Shown here in pieces: positions 43,305-52,068 of a DNA stretch of 64,000 nt. The first letter of the stretch is position 1; each line of letters starts with the position of its first letter. The stretch is from Flectobacillus longus. Lineage in GTDB: Bacteria; Bacteroidota; Bacteroidia; Cytophagales; Spirosomataceae. Location: assembly GCF_030056705.1 (NCBI RefSeq), contig NZ_JASHIC010000019.1, positions 1-64,000 on the forward strand. The letters are read 5' to 3'. Below the pieces are notes generated by a model. That model did not search any database, had not been told where the DNA came from, and saw only the letters and a list, made by a program, of their open reading frames with translations. Both the position numbers and the translations under genes were made by a program.

Positions 43305-43422
43305 TACTTTATAAAGAATTGAGTAAATAAATAAAAAATACTTTTCGGCTTTAAGTAATTGAAATAGAGTTTTTTAGAGGCTTAATTTTTCAAATATTAG
43401 AAATAATAAAAGTAAAAAATAA

Positions 43423-44739
43423 ATGTCAACTACAACACAACCGTACACTCCGTACAAAGTAAAAGACATCGCCCTAGCTGATTGGGGTCGCAAAGAAATT
43501 CGTTTGGCTGAAGCTGAAATGCCAGGTTTGATGGCGCTTCGTGCTGAATATGGTGAATCTAAGCCATTGGCTGGTGCTCGTATCGCAGGATGTTTGCACA
43601 TGACAATCCAAACTGCTGTTTTGATTGAGACATTGGTAGCTTTGGGAGCTGATGTAACTTGGTCTTCTTGTAACATCTTCTCGACACAAGATCATGCTGC
43701 TGCTGCTATTGCTGCTGCGGGTATCCCTGTTTATGCTTGGAAAGGTATGAATGAAGAAGAGTTCAACTGGTGTATCGAACAAACTTTGTTCTTTGGCGAA
43801 GATCGTCAACCTTTGAACATGATTTTGGATGATGGTGGTGACTTGACTAACATGGTATTTGATAACTATCCAGAATTAATCGATGGTATCAAAGGTTTGT
43901 CTGAAGAAACTACAACTGGTGTTCACCGTTTGTATGAGCGTTTGAAAAATGGTACATTGTATTTACCAGCTATCAACGTTAACGACTCTGTTACAAAATC
44001 TAAATTTGATAACAAATACGGTTGTAAAGAATCATTAGTTGACTCAATCCGTCGTGCGACTGACTTGATGTTGGCTGGTAAAGTAGCTGTAGTTGCTGGT
44101 TATGGTGATGTAGGTAAAGGTTCTGCTGAATCTTTGCGTGGTGCTGGTTGTCGTGTATTGGTTACTGAAATCGACCCAATCTGTGCGCTTCAAGCGGCAA
44201 TGGACGGTTTTGAAGTAGTTACAATGGACGAAGCTGCTACTCGTGCAAACATTTTTGTAACAGCTACAGGTAACGTAAACATCATCAAAGGTCGTCATTT
44301 CTTAGCAATGAAAGACAAAGCGGTAGTTTGTAACATCGGTCACTTCGATAACGAAATCGATATGGCTTGGTTGAACGGAACTTACGGCGCTACTAAACAA
44401 CAAATCAAACCACAAGTTGATTTGTACACTGTAGAAGGAAAAGAAATCATTGTATTGGCTGAAGGTCGCTTAGTGAACTTGGGTTGTGCAATGGGTCACC
44501 CATCTTTTGTAATGTCTAACTCATTCTGTAACCAAACTTTGGCTCAATTAGAGTTGTGGTTGAACACAGACAAATATGAGAAAAACGTATATATCCTTCC
44601 AAAACACTTAGATGAGAAAGTAGCGAAATTGCACTTAGCTCACATCGGTGCTAAATTAGAAGTATTAGACGCAGAACAAGCTGCTTATATCGGCGTTACA
44701 GTAGAAGGTCCATTCAAATCTGACTTATACCGTTATTAG
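43423..44739 (+). CDS. ahcY: S-adenosylhomocysteine hydrolase
   Basis: This 438-residue enzyme cleaves S-adenosylhomocysteine to adenosine and homocysteine, removing the product inhibitor of methyltransferases. Motifs visible are [55 protein letters not shown], the NAD site [18 protein letters not shown] and GHFDNEIDM, and the ending PFKSDLYRY. Every segment is close to the bacterial consensus. It stands as a single gene with a strong terminator, and codon use is of highly expressed type (many GGT, GTA and CGT). Confidence 0.98.
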   Translation: MSTTTQPYTPYKVKDIALADWGRKEIRLAEAEMPGLMALRAEYGESKPLAGARIAGCLHMTIQTAVLIETLVALGADVTWSSCNIFSTQDHAAAAIAAAGIPVYAWKGMNEEEFNWCIEQTLFFGEDRQPLNMILDDGGDLTNMVFDNYPELIDGIKGLSEETTTGVHRLYERLKNGTLYLPAINVNDSVTKSKFDNKYGCKESLVDSIRRATDLMLAGKVAVVAGYGDVGKGSAESLRGAGCRVLVTEIDPICALQAAMDGFEVVTMDEAATRANIFVTATGNVNIIKGRHFLAMKDKAVVCNIGHFDNEIDMAWLNGTYGATKQQIKPQVDLYTVEGKEIIVLAEGRLVNLGCAMGHPSFVMSNSFCNQTLAQLELWLNTDKYEKNVYILPKHLDEKVAKLHLAHIGAKLEVLDAEQAAYIGVTVEGPFKSDLYRY

Positions 44740-44766
44740 GATTCTGTCCTAAAACGACCTATATAT

Positions 44767-44800
44767 CAAAGCCTCAATTACTTCGGTAGTTGGGGCTTTG
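44767..44800 (+). terminator. Terminator after ahcY, with UUCG tetraloop
   Basis: CAAAGCCTCAATTAC and GTAGTTGGGGCTTTG pair, including G-T pairs, around a TTCG loop. It is followed by TGCTTTAATG. Confidence 0.85.
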
Positions 44801-45057
44801 TGCTTTAATGTAGAAGTCTCCAAATATTTTGAATTTATTCAAGAAGTCTACTAAATTTGGACAAAATCCTCCTCATCCTATCCGTTAAAATTTCAAACTT
44901 GATGTTGTTCTATAACCTTTTAAAAGGAATTCCTAAGAATCTTACACTACTAAATTTTAAGTGGCTTTCGATTGCTTTTGAATCGATGAGCTTTTATACG
45001 AACCCAATACCTCAATTTATATATTTTGTTGCACAACCACTTAAGTATTAATGCAAA

Positions 45058-45205
45058 GTGAAATTGTATTAATACGCTTTAAGCTGTAGGCATCAGGCAA
45101 AAATGTATTAATGAATTCATTAGAAACGCTTTTGAACTTTCGGCTTGCTAAATACCGCTTAGAGCGGGTAAAATTAATTTTGCCCACTAACTTATTTGTT
45201 GAGTG
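45058..45205. repeat. Family A repeat, full-length copy
   Basis: ATTAATACGCTTTAAGCTGT with AGGCATCAGGCAAAA, then a degraded right arm (TTTCGGCTTGCTAAATACCG), and the outer arm GGGTAAAATTAATTTTGCCC with ACTAACTTA. This copy has the outer arms too, as in the tandem array at 1. The remaining gap from 44801 holds a doubtful 64-codon frame and nothing else. Confidence 0.7.
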
Positions 45206-45233
45206 AATTATTGATTTTTTCTTTGTGCTCTGT

Positions 45234-46787
45234 ATGAAAGGTATTTTACAATATGCGTACTTAATATTTTTACTGGTGACTTGTACCATTCCTCTTTTTG
45301 CCAAAGAGTTCGCTTTTGACTCTACCAAGCAAGAAACTGGACAAGCTTATGCGCCATCTACGCTTACTTTACGTATGCGTGATAAACATTCCCGAAAATT
45401 TATTTTTGGTCAGTTTCTCGTAAAGTTTGAAAATGGTCAAAAGACATTTATAGAAACCTCCTCTACTCATATCGTTACTTTTACAAAAGAGACAAAACTA
45501 ACTATTACGGCCCAATCAGAAGGATATCAACATCAACAAAGAACCTTTCAGATTTTACTTGACCCTTTCGGAAAACATTATGAGTTTGAAGCATTGATGG
45601 AAAAAGCAGTGGGGGTTATTCGTGTCAATACGATTGATGCCGAATCCAAGAAGCCCGTTAAAAAGGTGAATTATATGGTCAGAAATACTGATACTGAAGA
45701 GTCGCAAAAGTACTTGTCAATTAGTACAGATGGCTTAGTGTATCTGAATCTTTTTGATTCGCCGCTTAAATATGAACTGGAAATTTCGGCAAAAGGATAT
45801 GAGCCCAAAACGGTCAAACTAGACTCTGCTAGTCTCGACAGAGTGTTGAATTATATGTTGACTCCCGTCAAAAAAGCCAGTGTGGTAATTCCATTAGTAG
45901 CACAAGACCAATTGACCAAAGATTTGATTCCTGTATTTGAGATGGTTTCGACTAACTTAAAGTTGACTGAAACCAAGCCATACAAAATACTATTGGTAGA
46001 CGGAGACGAAATAGATATTGAATTATTTGCCAAAGAGTATGAACCCTACAGTAGGCATTTTCTGGTGACAGATACACTCCTGAATCTTGCTAAATTGATT
46101 ATTCCACTTGAACGTAAGAGTTATACTTTTCTACTAAAATCTTGGGAAGACCAAACACTTACAGAAAATATCCAAGCTACCTATAAAGTATTTGATTTGG
46201 AAACCAATACACTGTTACCTTTAGCTTTTCAGGGGCTTTTTCCTATGGTCGAATTGTTCCCTTACAAAGAATATAGTATTCAGGTTGCTGCTAATGGTTA
46301 TGAGCCTGTGATTGTGCGTTTTGCGCCCTTAAATTTCATTAAGAGTAAACAATTTTCGAAGGACTTTATCCTAAAAAAGAAAAAAATAGTGCCTAAAGCA
46401 GAGTCTAATATTGTTATCCAATCAAAAGAGTTTGGTGTAATCGAAAAAGGCAAAGCTATTACCTTACGCAATTTATATTTTGACCAAAGTAGCCCAGTTT
46501 TGCGAAAAGAATCGTTTCAAGAACTAGATTCATTAGTAAATCTTTTAAGAGATAACCCAAGTCTCAAGCTTGAAATACGTGGTCATACTGACAATGTGGG
46601 AGATTTTAACCTAAATCTAAAACTATCTCAAGACCGCTGTCAGTCAGTAATTGTTTACTTGATATCCAAAGGAATCCAAGCAGATAGGCTAAAGGCTGTA
46701 GGGCGTGGACCGCTAGATCCTGTTGTGCCGAATATCACTGAAGAAAATAAAAAGAAAAACCGTCGAGTTGAATTTATTAGGCAATGA
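45234..46787 (+). CDS. OmpA-family protein with N-terminal carboxypeptidase-regulatory-like repeats
   Basis: The 517-residue protein starts at ATG 45234 (MKGILQYAYLIFLLV) with a signal peptide ending IPLFAK. Residues about 30-370 hold several strand-rich repeats of the kind seen in carboxypeptidase regulatory domains (TITAQSEGYQHQQRTFQI, LEISAKGYEPKTVKL, SIQVAANGYEPVIVRF). The C-terminal OmpA domain has LRNLYFDQSSPVLRKES, LEIRGHTDNVGDFNLNLKLS and KKKNRRVEF. This domain binds peptidoglycan. There is no beta-barrel domain, so it is probably a periplasmic or outer-membrane-linked scaffold. Confidence 0.87.
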   Translation: MKGILQYAYLIFLLVTCTIPLFAKEFAFDSTKQETGQAYAPSTLTLRMRDKHSRKFIFGQFLVKFENGQKTFIETSSTHIVTFTKETKLTITAQSEGYQHQQRTFQILLDPFGKHYEFEALMEKAVGVIRVNTIDAESKKPVKKVNYMVRNTDTEESQKYLSISTDGLVYLNLFDSPLKYELEISAKGYEPKTVKLDSASLDRVLNYMLTPVKKASVVIPLVAQDQLTKDLIPVFEMVSTNLKLTETKPYKILLVDGDEIDIELFAKEYEPYSRHFLVTDTLLNLAKLIIPLERKSYTFLLKSWEDQTLTENIQATYKVFDLETNTLLPLAFQGLFPMVELFPYKEYSIQVAANGYEPVIVRFAPLNFIKSKQFSKDFILKKKKIVPKAESNIVIQSKEFGVIEKGKAITLRNLYFDQSSPVLRKESFQELDSLVNLLRDNPSLKLEIRGHTDNVGDFNLNLKLSQDRCQSVIVYLISKGIQADRLKAVGRGPLDPVVPNITEENKKKNRRVEFIRQ

Positions 46788-46799
46788 TGTGATTGCTAA

Positions 46800-46862
46800 T
46801 ATGGGATGTTTGATTTCGGATTTGTAACTTACTATTTCACATTATTTCCGAAATCAGCAATA
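46800..46862. repeat. Interspersed repeat family C, compact hairpin
   Basis: ATGGGATGTTTGATTTCGGA pairs with TCCGAAATC on the right across about 30 bases. It follows the OmpA-family gene directly. Confidence 0.6.
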
Positions 46863-46869
46863 ATAAAAA

Positions 46870-46908
46870 AATTACATTCACAATTCATCACTCACAATTC
46901 AGCACTAT
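46870..46908. repeat. Interspersed repeat family D
   Basis: TTACATTCACAATTCATCAC, then TCACAATTCAGCACTATT. It adjoins the family C copy, and the same motif occurs at 58737. Confidence 0.6.
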
Positions 46909-47022
46909 TATTTAATAGAGGTATCTTATCGTCTAAAATATAAATAGAGAAAAAGCTTTTCCTTGAAAATCAGTATAAATACCCACTCGTTTACTTTTTC
47001 GAGAAACAAACATACTACCTTT

Positions 47023-47937
47023 ATGTCTACTTCAAACCGTCGTCAGTTTATTGCTGACTTAGCTATGATTGGAGCTGCCTCTATGCTCTCACAATCGCTT
47101 TTTGCAGCCAAACCATCATCTATCAAAATTGCCTATTCGGCTATTACTTGGGGTGGCAAAGACCTCAATGCCATGCAAGATATTTCATCTTTGGGCTTCA
47201 AGGGAATTCAGCTTCGTGCCAATGCGTATGATAATTACAAAACTAAGGTTCAGGAATTAAAGGACTTATTGAGTCAGCATCATTTAACATTAGCTATGTT
47301 TTCGAGTGGTAATGTAGAAATCGATCCTGCTCGTGTTTCGAGTAATGTAGATTATCACGTGGCTCATGCAAGTTTTGTGAAAGCATTGGGTGGCGATGCC
47401 CTTCAGTTGACTAATAGTTTGCGAAAAAACAATCAAGCGCCGACCAAAGATGAATTGAAAGCACTAGCGAAAGTGATGAACCAAATAGGGGAGCAAACGG
47501 CTGATTTGGGTGTTCAAACTACCTATCATAATCACATGCACCAATGGGGCGAAACGCCTGAAGAAGTAGATATCTTGATGCAAGAGACTAATCCTAAATT
47601 TGTAAAAATGCTTTTGGATGTGGCTCATTATCACCAAGGAGGAGGCGTACCAGCTAAGGCCGTTGAGCAGTATAAAGATCGATTATTTGCCTTGCATATC
47701 AAGGATGTAAAAAGCCCTTTGGCTGATAAACCAAATGACCCAAAAGCCTATAAATTTGTAGAGTTAGGACAAGGAAATGTGGATTTGCCAGCGGTATTTA
47801 AGGCTTTAGAAAAAATTAAATTTAATCGTTGGGCTGTAGTTGAGTTAGATGGTGTGCCAGAGCCTAATCGCACCCCTCTCGAATCAGCAACTATCAGCAA
47901 AACCTATTTGAACGATAAGTTGAAACAAAAGATATAG
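47023..47937 (+). CDS. Exported sugar-phosphate isomerase/epimerase-like TIM barrel
   Basis: This 304-residue protein starts MSTSNRRQFIADLAMIGAAS, a Tat-type leader with a twin Arg, so it is probably exported folded. The barrel contains AYSAITWGG, LSQHHLTLAMFSSGN, QTTYHNHMHQWGE, KMLLDVAHYHQGG, FALHIKDVK and WAVVELDGV. These place His, Asp and Glu metal ligands on the strand ends, as in the AP-endonuclease-2-like isomerase family. A longer frame from TTG 46963 adds 20 residues unlike a signal peptide, so the ATG is preferred. Substrate unknown. Confidence 0.85.
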   Translation: MSTSNRRQFIADLAMIGAASMLSQSLFAAKPSSIKIAYSAITWGGKDLNAMQDISSLGFKGIQLRANAYDNYKTKVQELKDLLSQHHLTLAMFSSGNVEIDPARVSSNVDYHVAHASFVKALGGDALQLTNSLRKNNQAPTKDELKALAKVMNQIGEQTADLGVQTTYHNHMHQWGETPEEVDILMQETNPKFVKMLLDVAHYHQGGGVPAKAVEQYKDRLFALHIKDVKSPLADKPNDPKAYKFVELGQGNVDLPAVFKALEKIKFNRWAVVELDGVPEPNRTPLESATISKTYLNDKLKQKI

Positions 47938-48410
47938 AATTTTTGAAGGTACTGGACTGACTTGGATAAATATCCAATTGAGTAAATTGAGATTGAGTGA
48001 ATGAGTGATTATTTTTAATTCTGTTCATCACTCAATCAAAATTTACTAAATCAGGAATACCTCATATTTTGCCTTTTTCTATAAAAACACCTATCTTGCA
48101 GGGTTTTCAAAACCAGCATATTATGAATTAACAATTTCCTCTAAGATTTGGTGTAGGCATTGGATAACCCTATCTAGTACACCCATTAGCTGACTTTTGG
48201 CAGCGAAAATGCCCTTTCGAACATTCTTTATTATACATTTTTCGGTAATTATTGACTTCCTGATTTTCAGACAAGATACTTATGGTCTCATGAAAAACTG
48301 TCATGCTGAGTGATTCTGTAATTCGTGCTATCATAGTGTTATATTGTCGTGTCTCGTAAAAAAGTTAATGTCCAGAAAAACCTTAAACAATCGCTAAACA
48401 CTTCGTCGTT
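47938..48410. other. Intergenic region with a weak palindrome
   Basis: GAATGAGTGATT at about 48000 and ATCACTCAATC at about 48028 form a short palindrome related to the TGAGTGAATGAGTGATTATT block at 54640. I see no gene, RNA or promoter of good quality in this stretch. Confidence 0.4.
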
Positions 48411-49643
48411 ATGTCGGACAAACGCAACCCTGCAATTATTTTTATTTTTATCACAATGCTCATTGATGTTCTTGGTATAGGCATTATTATCCCAATTTTA
48501 CCAGACTTAATCGAGGAGTTTGTGGGAGGAGGAACCTCCAATGCGGCCATTTATGGTTCAATGCTGATGGCCTCTTATGCGGTTATGCAGTTTTTGCTGT
48601 CACCTGTTATAGGTGGTTTGAGCGACCAATTTGGGCGTCGTCCAATTATTCTGGCGTCATTACTGGGCTTTTCTGTCGACTATCTATTGTTGGCTTTTGC
48701 ACCCAATATTACTTGGTTATTTGTGGGTCGTTTGATTGCAGGCGTTACAGGAGCGAGCTTCACCACTGCAAGTGCGTATATTGCTGATATTACAAAACCA
48801 GAAGATCGTGCCAAAAATTTTGGAATGGTTGGTGCTGCATTTGGTCTTGGATTTATCATTGGACCAGTAATCGGGGGTGTTTTGGGTGAAATTCATATCA
48901 AATTACCGTTTTTTGCTTCGGCAGCTCTTACGGCTATCAACTGGTTATATGGATATTTTATTTTGCCAGAATCTTTACCCAAAGAAAATCGTCGCCCATT
49001 TGACTGGCGTCGCTCCAATCCCATTGGAACTTTGTCGAACATGACCAAATATCCTTTATTGTTTGGCTTGTCTATTGCGTTATTCTGCATTCAATTGGCT
49101 GGACAAACTAATCCTAGTACATGGGCGTATTATACCAAATTAGTATTTCACTGGTCCAAAACCGAGATAGGGCTCTCTTTGGGCTTTGCAGGTGTGGCAG
49201 TTGCGATTGTACAAGGGTATTTGAGTAGAAAAATTATTCCTAAACTTGGCGAAAAGAAATCAATTTTGGTAGGATTAGCCTTTTGGTCGGCTGGTTTTTT
49301 CTTGTATTCTTTAGCTTGGAAAGGCTGGATGATGTATGTCGTGATGATGCCATTTGCTATGGGAGGTATTGCAGGTCCTGCCATACAATCGGTTATGACA
49401 CAGCAGGTTGGAGCTAACGAGCAAGGTGAATTGCAAGGCGGAATCACCAGTATTTTTAGTATGACATCAATATTAGGGCCTATTATTGCGTCTAACTTAT
49501 TTAGCTATTTCTCTTCACCCAATGCTCCTATCTATTTTCCTGGGGCGGCGTTTTTTTCTGGTTCTGTGTTGGCTGCTCTCGGGCTTGTGATTGCGTATTT
49601 ATCTTTTCCCAAAAAGAAAGTACAACCATCTGTCAGCGAATAA
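48411..49643 (+). CDS. TetA-like major facilitator superfamily efflux transporter
   Basis: This 410-residue, 12-helix protein is of the DHA1/TCR branch. It starts IIFIFITMLIDVLGIGIIIPILPDL, the D-x-x-G-x-G helix 1 of TetA proteins. Motif A is GGLSDQFGRRPIIL in loop 2-3, and motif C-like GAAFGLGFIIGPVIGG is in helix 5. Chromosomal Bacteroidota genes of this type are common, and sequence alone does not show that the protein exports tetracycline. No regulator lies beside it. Confidence 0.85.
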   Translation: MSDKRNPAIIFIFITMLIDVLGIGIIIPILPDLIEEFVGGGTSNAAIYGSMLMASYAVMQFLLSPVIGGLSDQFGRRPIILASLLGFSVDYLLLAFAPNITWLFVGRLIAGVTGASFTTASAYIADITKPEDRAKNFGMVGAAFGLGFIIGPVIGGVLGEIHIKLPFFASAALTAINWLYGYFILPESLPKENRRPFDWRRSNPIGTLSNMTKYPLLFGLSIALFCIQLAGQTNPSTWAYYTKLVFHWSKTEIGLSLGFAGVAVAIVQGYLSRKIIPKLGEKKSILVGLAFWSAGFFLYSLAWKGWMMYVVMMPFAMGGIAGPAIQSVMTQQVGANEQGELQGGITSIFSMTSILGPIIASNLFSYFSSPNAPIYFPGAAFFSGSVLAALGLVIAYLSFPKKKVQPSVSE

Positions 49644-49727
49644 TACGTTTTGTCCTAATTCCGTTTGATAAGTAGAGATAATTAAAGTAGCTTTCAATCA
49701 GAAATTGGAGCTCATAGCTTTGATTGA

Positions 49728-49885
49728 ATTAAGTGGGTAAAATTAAATTAATTTTACCTGCAATAGGCATTAAGCAGTATGCTGTAAGCCAAAAGTATTC
49801 CTATGAAATCATGAATACTTTTTTGGACTAATGCCTACAGCTTACTGCTTAAAGCGTTATAATACAATCTTATTTTACCTTATTA
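49728..49885. repeat. Family A repeat, full-length copy with outer arms
   Basis: GTGGGTAAAATTAAATTAAT, TTTTACCTGCAATAGGCATT, AAGCAGTATGCTGTAAGCC on the left, with TGCCTACAGCTTACTGCTTA on the right, around TATGAAATCATGAATA. It lies just before the start of the LolA-like protein gene. Confidence 0.75.
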
Positions 49886-49903
49886 ACTAAAACTAAACAT
49901 AAA

Positions 49904-50641
49904 ATGAAGGTTTCAAGATTTTTGGTTTCTGCCCTAGTTGTTGTCGCAACTACAGTTTCGTCAATGGCTCAAACAGCAGAAGAAATAGTAAAAAAACACA
50001 TAGATGCTATAGGTGGAGTAGAAAAATGGAAAGCGATTAAAAGTATAGAAATTCAAAATCGTATGTCGATTGGTGGCATGGAAGTCGAATCCAAGTCTAT
50101 CATTTTAGTGGGTAAAGGACTTCGTACTGAAGCATCGGTTATGGGACAAAAAATTATTACAGCATTAGATGGCGATCAAGGTTGGACAATCCTTCCTACA
50201 ATGATGGGTGGTACGGGCGAACCTCAAGAATTGCCGAATGCGGTAACTAAACAAACCAAAGGTCAAATGAATTTTGGTGGGGCACTCATAGATTATGCTG
50301 AAAAAGGCGCTACACTAGAATTAGTTGGCAAAGAAAAAGTAGATAATGTAGAGACGTATCGATTGAAGTTAACAGAAAAGAATGGTGATGTAACAAATGT
50401 ATTTGTATCTCCGTCGACATACTATATCGTAAAAACTACTGCTAACAGAGTGATTAATGCGAAAAGTACAGATATTGAATTATCCTTCTCAAATTTTAAA
50501 GCAGTTGATGGATTGGTTTTCCCATATACAACCGAAATTCCATCGCCTATGGGTGGAGGTCAAATGACTATGGAAGTAGATTCAATTAAGTTGAATCCAA
50601 GTGTTGATGAGGCTATCTTTAAAAAGCCTGCTAAGAAATAG
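49904..50641 (+). CDS. Exported LolA-like (outer-membrane lipoprotein-sorting family) protein
   Basis: This 245-residue precursor has a signal peptide ending SSMAQ (1-22). The rest is the concave beta-sheet pattern of the outer-membrane lipoprotein-sorting family: AEEIVKKHIDAIGGVEKWKAI at the start, MEVESKSIILVGKGLRTEA, ALDGDQGWTIL, KEKVDNVETYRLKLTEKNGD, FVSPSTYYIVKTTA and VDGLVFPYTTEI. In this phylum such proteins form a large family beyond true LolA, so lipoprotein transport is not certain. It has its own terminator. Confidence 0.8.
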   Translation: MKVSRFLVSALVVVATTVSSMAQTAEEIVKKHIDAIGGVEKWKAIKSIEIQNRMSIGGMEVESKSIILVGKGLRTEASVMGQKIITALDGDQGWTILPTMMGGTGEPQELPNAVTKQTKGQMNFGGALIDYAEKGATLELVGKEKVDNVETYRLKLTEKNGDVTNVFVSPSTYYIVKTTANRVINAKSTDIELSFSNFKAVDGLVFPYTTEIPSPMGGGQMTMEVDSIKLNPSVDEAIFKKPAKK

Positions 50642-50721
50642 TATATAGGATTTTTGCCAACTTATTCAGGTTTGAGCCCATGAATGAGCCAAAACCTTTC
50701 TATTTGGTCAAAACAAAGTCA

Positions 50722-50758
50722 AAACCTCATAGCTAAATCTAAAAGCTGTGAGGTTTTT
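50722..50758 (+). terminator. Terminator after the LolA-like gene
   Basis: AAAACCTCATAGCT and AGCTGTGAGGTTTTT pair around about nine bases. It lies inside the open frame that extends upstream of pyrD, which argues against the long pyrD start. Confidence 0.8.
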
Positions 50759-50772
50759 GTTTGCCCTTTTCG

Positions 50773-50780
50773 TAATTTTG
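50773..50780 (+). promoter_or_regulatory. -7 box of pyrD
   Basis: TAATTTTG fits TAnnTTTG, 65 bases before the pyrD ATG at 50846. It supports that start. Confidence 0.5.
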
Positions 50781-50845
50781 TCATTGTAATAAATCTTAAA
50801 AAGTCCTCCAATCCTACAGATACGGGCGCAGATTCTGACAATACA

Positions 50846-51871
50846 ATGTATAAACTTTTTTTACAGCCACTCTTATTTCGTTTTGATGCCGAAAAGGCTC
50901 ACTATTTTACTTTCGATTTAGTAAAGTTTTTCTTTAAAATACCTTTTTTTTCTACTATTTTCAAAGCTATTTACCAGTATGAAAATCCTGCTTTAGAAAA
51001 AACGGTATTTGGGCTAAAATTCAAAAATCCAGTTGGCTTGGCTGCTGGTTTGGATAAAAATGCTGTACTCGTAGATGAACTTTCTGCCATGGGTTTTGGC
51101 TTTGTAGAAATAGGTACATTGACACCCAAACCTCAACCCGGAAATGACAAGCCTCGTTTGTTTCGTCTGAAAGCAGATGAAGCGCTAATCAACCGAATGG
51201 GTTTCAACAATGATGGTGTAAAGGAAGCGGCAGCTCGTCTAAAAAAACGCAATAGCAATGTTTTGATTGGGGGAAATATTGGTAAAAATAAAGTAACTCC
51301 AAACGAAGAGGCAGTTAATGATTACATGATTTGCTTCAATGAATTGTTTGATGTAGTGGATTACTTTGTGGTAAATGTTAGTTCTCCAAACACGCCAAAT
51401 TTGAGAGCTTTACAAGAAAAAGAACCATTGAAAGATTTGTTACAAACTTTGCAAAAAGATAATGAAAGTCGTCCGAAACAAAAGCCAATTTTATTGAAAA
51501 TTGCACCAGATTTGACAGAATCACAATTGGACGATATTATTGAAATTGTACAAGAAACTAAAATTGCGGGAGTAATTGCCACTAATACCACTATTTCAAG
51601 AGAAGGTTTACAATCTTCAGAGGAATTAGTAAAAGAAATGGGGGGATTAAGTGGAAAACCCGTAACCAAACGCTCAACAGAAGTGATTCGTTATTTGGCT
51701 CAAAAATCAGGAAAAGCGTTTCCAATTATTGGGGTAGGAGGGATTCACTCTCCTGAAGATGCAGAAGAAAAACTAAATGCTGGCGCCGACTTAGTACAAG
51801 TATATACAGGTTTTATTTACGAAGGACCTGGACTTGTAAGTAGAATTAATCGTTATTTGGCGAAGAAGTAG
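50846..51871 (+). CDS. pyrD: Quinone-dependent dihydroorotate dehydrogenase
   Basis: This 341-residue class 2 enzyme oxidises dihydroorotate to orotate in pyrimidine synthesis and passes electrons to quinone. The N-terminal helical part ([20 protein letters not shown]) anchors it to the membrane. The core has [64 protein letters not shown] (the catalytic Ser type of class 2), [17 protein letters not shown] and [28 protein letters not shown]. The open frame reaches back to 50684, but a terminator and promoter lie in that part. Confidence 0.95.
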   Translation: MYKLFLQPLLFRFDAEKAHYFTFDLVKFFFKIPFFSTIFKAIYQYENPALEKTVFGLKFKNPVGLAAGLDKNAVLVDELSAMGFGFVEIGTLTPKPQPGNDKPRLFRLKADEALINRMGFNNDGVKEAAARLKKRNSNVLIGGNIGKNKVTPNEEAVNDYMICFNELFDVVDYFVVNVSSPNTPNLRALQEKEPLKDLLQTLQKDNESRPKQKPILLKIAPDLTESQLDDIIEIVQETKIAGVIATNTTISREGLQSSEELVKEMGGLSGKPVTKRSTEVIRYLAQKSGKAFPIIGVGGIHSPEDAEEKLNAGADLVQVYTGFIYEGPGLVSRINRYLAKK

Positions 51872-51891
51872 TAAATAAAGGCATAAGTTAT

Positions 51892-51956
51892 AAAGGCACA
51901 AAGTGACAAAGTGTTTAGTATTTATAGTTAAAACAACTATTTCACTTTGTGCCTTT
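51892..51956. repeat. Hairpin with 15-bp arms after pyrD
   Basis: AAAGGCACAAAGTGA (51892-51906) and TCACTTTGTGCCTTT (51942-51956) are exact reverse complements with 35 bases between. Further AAAGG and CCTTTG blocks outside extend the symmetry. It could terminate pyrD but lacks a T-run. Confidence 0.6.
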
Positions 51957-52068
51957 GAACCTTTGTCTATAATTGATATTTTTTTCCTTACTCTAATCCG
52001 ATTTGAGATGTTGAATTCTCTTGAATCATCATTTCGATGTGTATTCACTTCGAAATATTTAAAATATT

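Noticed and set aside
43310-43422. SAH or SAM riboswitch in the ahcY leader
   Set aside because: The leader is very AT-rich and lacks the G/C-rich stems that these riboswitches need.
44857-45051. 64-codon plus-strand frame
   Set aside because: It has no family features, is AT-rich and random in composition, and lies in a gap that ends in a repeat.
48411-49643. Tetracycline resistance gene
   Set aside because: The protein is TetA-like in fold and motifs, but chromosomal relatives have many roles and no tetR-like gene or mobile element is present; resistance is not claimed.
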